Shown here one piece after another: positions 63,259-64,000 of a DNA stretch of 64,000 nt. The stretch covers positions 13,394-77,393 of the forward strand of contig QZKU01000019.1 of the NCBI GenBank assembly GCA_003598085.1, read 5' to 3'. Source of the stretch: Candidatus Abyssobacteria bacterium SURF_5 (lineage in GTDB: Bacteria; Abyssobacteria; SURF-5). Positions within the stretch are counted from its first letter, which is position 1. Each line of letters opens with the position of its first letter. A program made the position numbers and the translations under genes. A model generated the notes under the pieces. The model saw only the letters and a program-made list of their open reading frames with translations, had not been told where the DNA came from and did not search any database.

Positions 63259-63951
63259 TTATTCGCATCCCACCACGGCCGGCAGTTCACCAAGATCATG
63301 GATGAAGCCGTATGCCGGATAATTTACAAACCGTTCTTTCGGGGTCTCGCCGGAAAGGACAGCGACAAATGGAACATTTGCGCGCATCGCGGTCTCCGCG
63401 TCGATGATACTGTCCCCGACGTACAGCGAGTGCGCCCTGTTGCTCCTCAACTGCCGGATCGCGCCCAGCAAGCCTTCAGGATTGGGCTTGTACGCCGAAA
63501 CATCTTCTCCTCCGACGATCACTTGAAAGTACTGCAGGATTTTTTCGCGCTCGAGTATCGGGCGTATCCTGAAGCGGCCTTTCGTCGAAACGATGCCCAG
63601 AACGATTCCGCATTTGCTCAATTTCTCGAGCGTCTCCGGGACGGAAGCAAAGAGGATTGTCTTGGACTCCATTACTTCATCAGCGCGTCTTCTGTAGAGG
63701 TGAACGAATTCCTCCAGCTTCTCCACATGATCCGCTCCGACCAGGCGCAGAAACATTTCATGAAGAGGCAGCCCTATAATCTGCGGCGCCTTCCCGGCCG
63801 AAGCTTCCGGCAGGCCAAGCTCGCGAAACGCGAAGCCGATGCATTCGGTAATCGCGGCCGATGAATCAACAAGCGTGTAGTCGAAATCAAAGAGAATCGC
63901 CTCAAACTCATTTTGGACACTTTGGGCTTGGGTTTGGTCAAAAATCTGCAA
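63259..63951 (-). CDS. HAD-family phosphatase (phosphoglycolate phosphatase/PpaX-like)
   Basis: 230 residues from a TTG at 63951 with an AAGGGG site. The frame stays open to the window end, so a start beyond the window cannot be excluded, though the product already has near-full family length. ILFDFDYTLVDSS holds the nucleophile DxDxT, VLGIVSTKGRF the motif II Ser/Thr, KPNPEGLL the lysine and YVGDSIIDAETA the metal-binding aspartates. The cap (about 30-95) is the C1 type of phosphoglycolate phosphatase and pyrophosphatase PpaX. Substrate unknown. Confidence 0.85.
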   Translation of the reverse strand: MQIFDQTQAQSVQNEFEAILFDFDYTLVDSSAAITECIGFAFRELGLPEASAGKAPQIIGLPLHEMFLRLVGADHVEKLEEFVHLYRRRADEVMESKTILFASVPETLEKLSKCGIVLGIVSTKGRFRIRPILEREKILQYFQVIVGGEDVSAYKPNPEGLLGAIRQLRSNRAHSLYVGDSIIDAETAMRANVPFVAVLSGETPKERFVNYPAYGFIHDLGELPAVVGCE

Positions 63952-64000
63952 AAACCCCTTATTTTTTGGGGGTTCGATTTTCCGGAAGTCGAAATGTAGT

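Overview
This is a chromosomal segment of moderately GC-rich bacterial DNA, densely coding on both strands. The organism is probably a Gram-negative, anaerobic or facultative bacterium. Evidence: lipobox lipoproteins, exported multiheme c-type cytochromes, an RND exporter, two sigma-54-type two-component pairs, a U32 peptidase, a DUF169 protein, and an Fe-S/flavodoxin-type protein. The housekeeping order yacL-ispD-ispF-gltX followed by an HU/IHF gene and a MerR gene fits Desulfobacterota or a neighbouring candidate phylum. I cannot place it more exactly by eye. No rRNA, CRISPR array, integrase or transposase gene was found.

0-27 kb. A cut-off flavodoxin gene and an ankyrin lipoprotein are followed by a serine-biosynthesis pair (class V aminotransferase and serA), galE, and a TPR membrane glycosyltransferase-like protein. 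Next come a SEC-C protein, a sugar-catabolic operon (ribokinase, Zn-alcohol dehydrogenase, KDG-kinase-like), a zinc-ribbon gene and a histidine kinase/NtrC-type regulator pair. A tight operon then runs DUF167, purine nucleoside phosphorylase, YacL, IspD, IspF, GltX, followed by HU/IHF, MerR and tRNA-Pro(GGG). The minus-strand cluster at 21.5-26.7 kb (DUF362, two FAD oxidoreductases, a small membrane protein, a TetR regulator) has a perfect 16-bp operator behind its promoter.

27-38 kb. An accessory region holds an enolase-superfamily enzyme lacking one canonical metal ligand, a QueG-like Fe-S protein, a GNAT-like protein, and the remnant of a 7TM-PAS sensor gene. After it lies a minus-strand operon: FCD/GntR regulator, FAD oxidoreductase, SCP2-TM protein, FAD oxidoreductase, SCP2 protein. 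An iron-type alcohol dehydrogenase lies beside it.

38-53 kb. The most unusual part is a nine-gene plus-strand operon. It encodes a 5-heme lipoprotein cytochrome, a membrane cytochrome b, a 16-heme cytochrome, a PaaK/LuxE-like adenylate-forming protein, a U32 peptidase, a class III aminotransferase, a third SCP2 protein, an RND/MMPL exporter and an alpha/beta hydrolase. A convergent sigma-54 regulator and a kinase with a Cys-rich PAS domain follow directly. The 38-53 kb genes and the adjacent SCP2/oxidoreductase operon look like a lipid-processing system coupled to periplasmic electron transfer. That function is inference.

53-64 kb. A small lipoprotein gene diverges from a cold-shock gene whose leader contains an attenuator-like structure. 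Then come typA, two secreted proteins (one built of three repeats, one propeller-like), a DUF169 protein, rlmD, an SDR and a HAD phosphatase at the right edge. Two copies of a palindromic intergenic repeat (about 26.9 and 62.2 kb) mark a dispersed repeat family.
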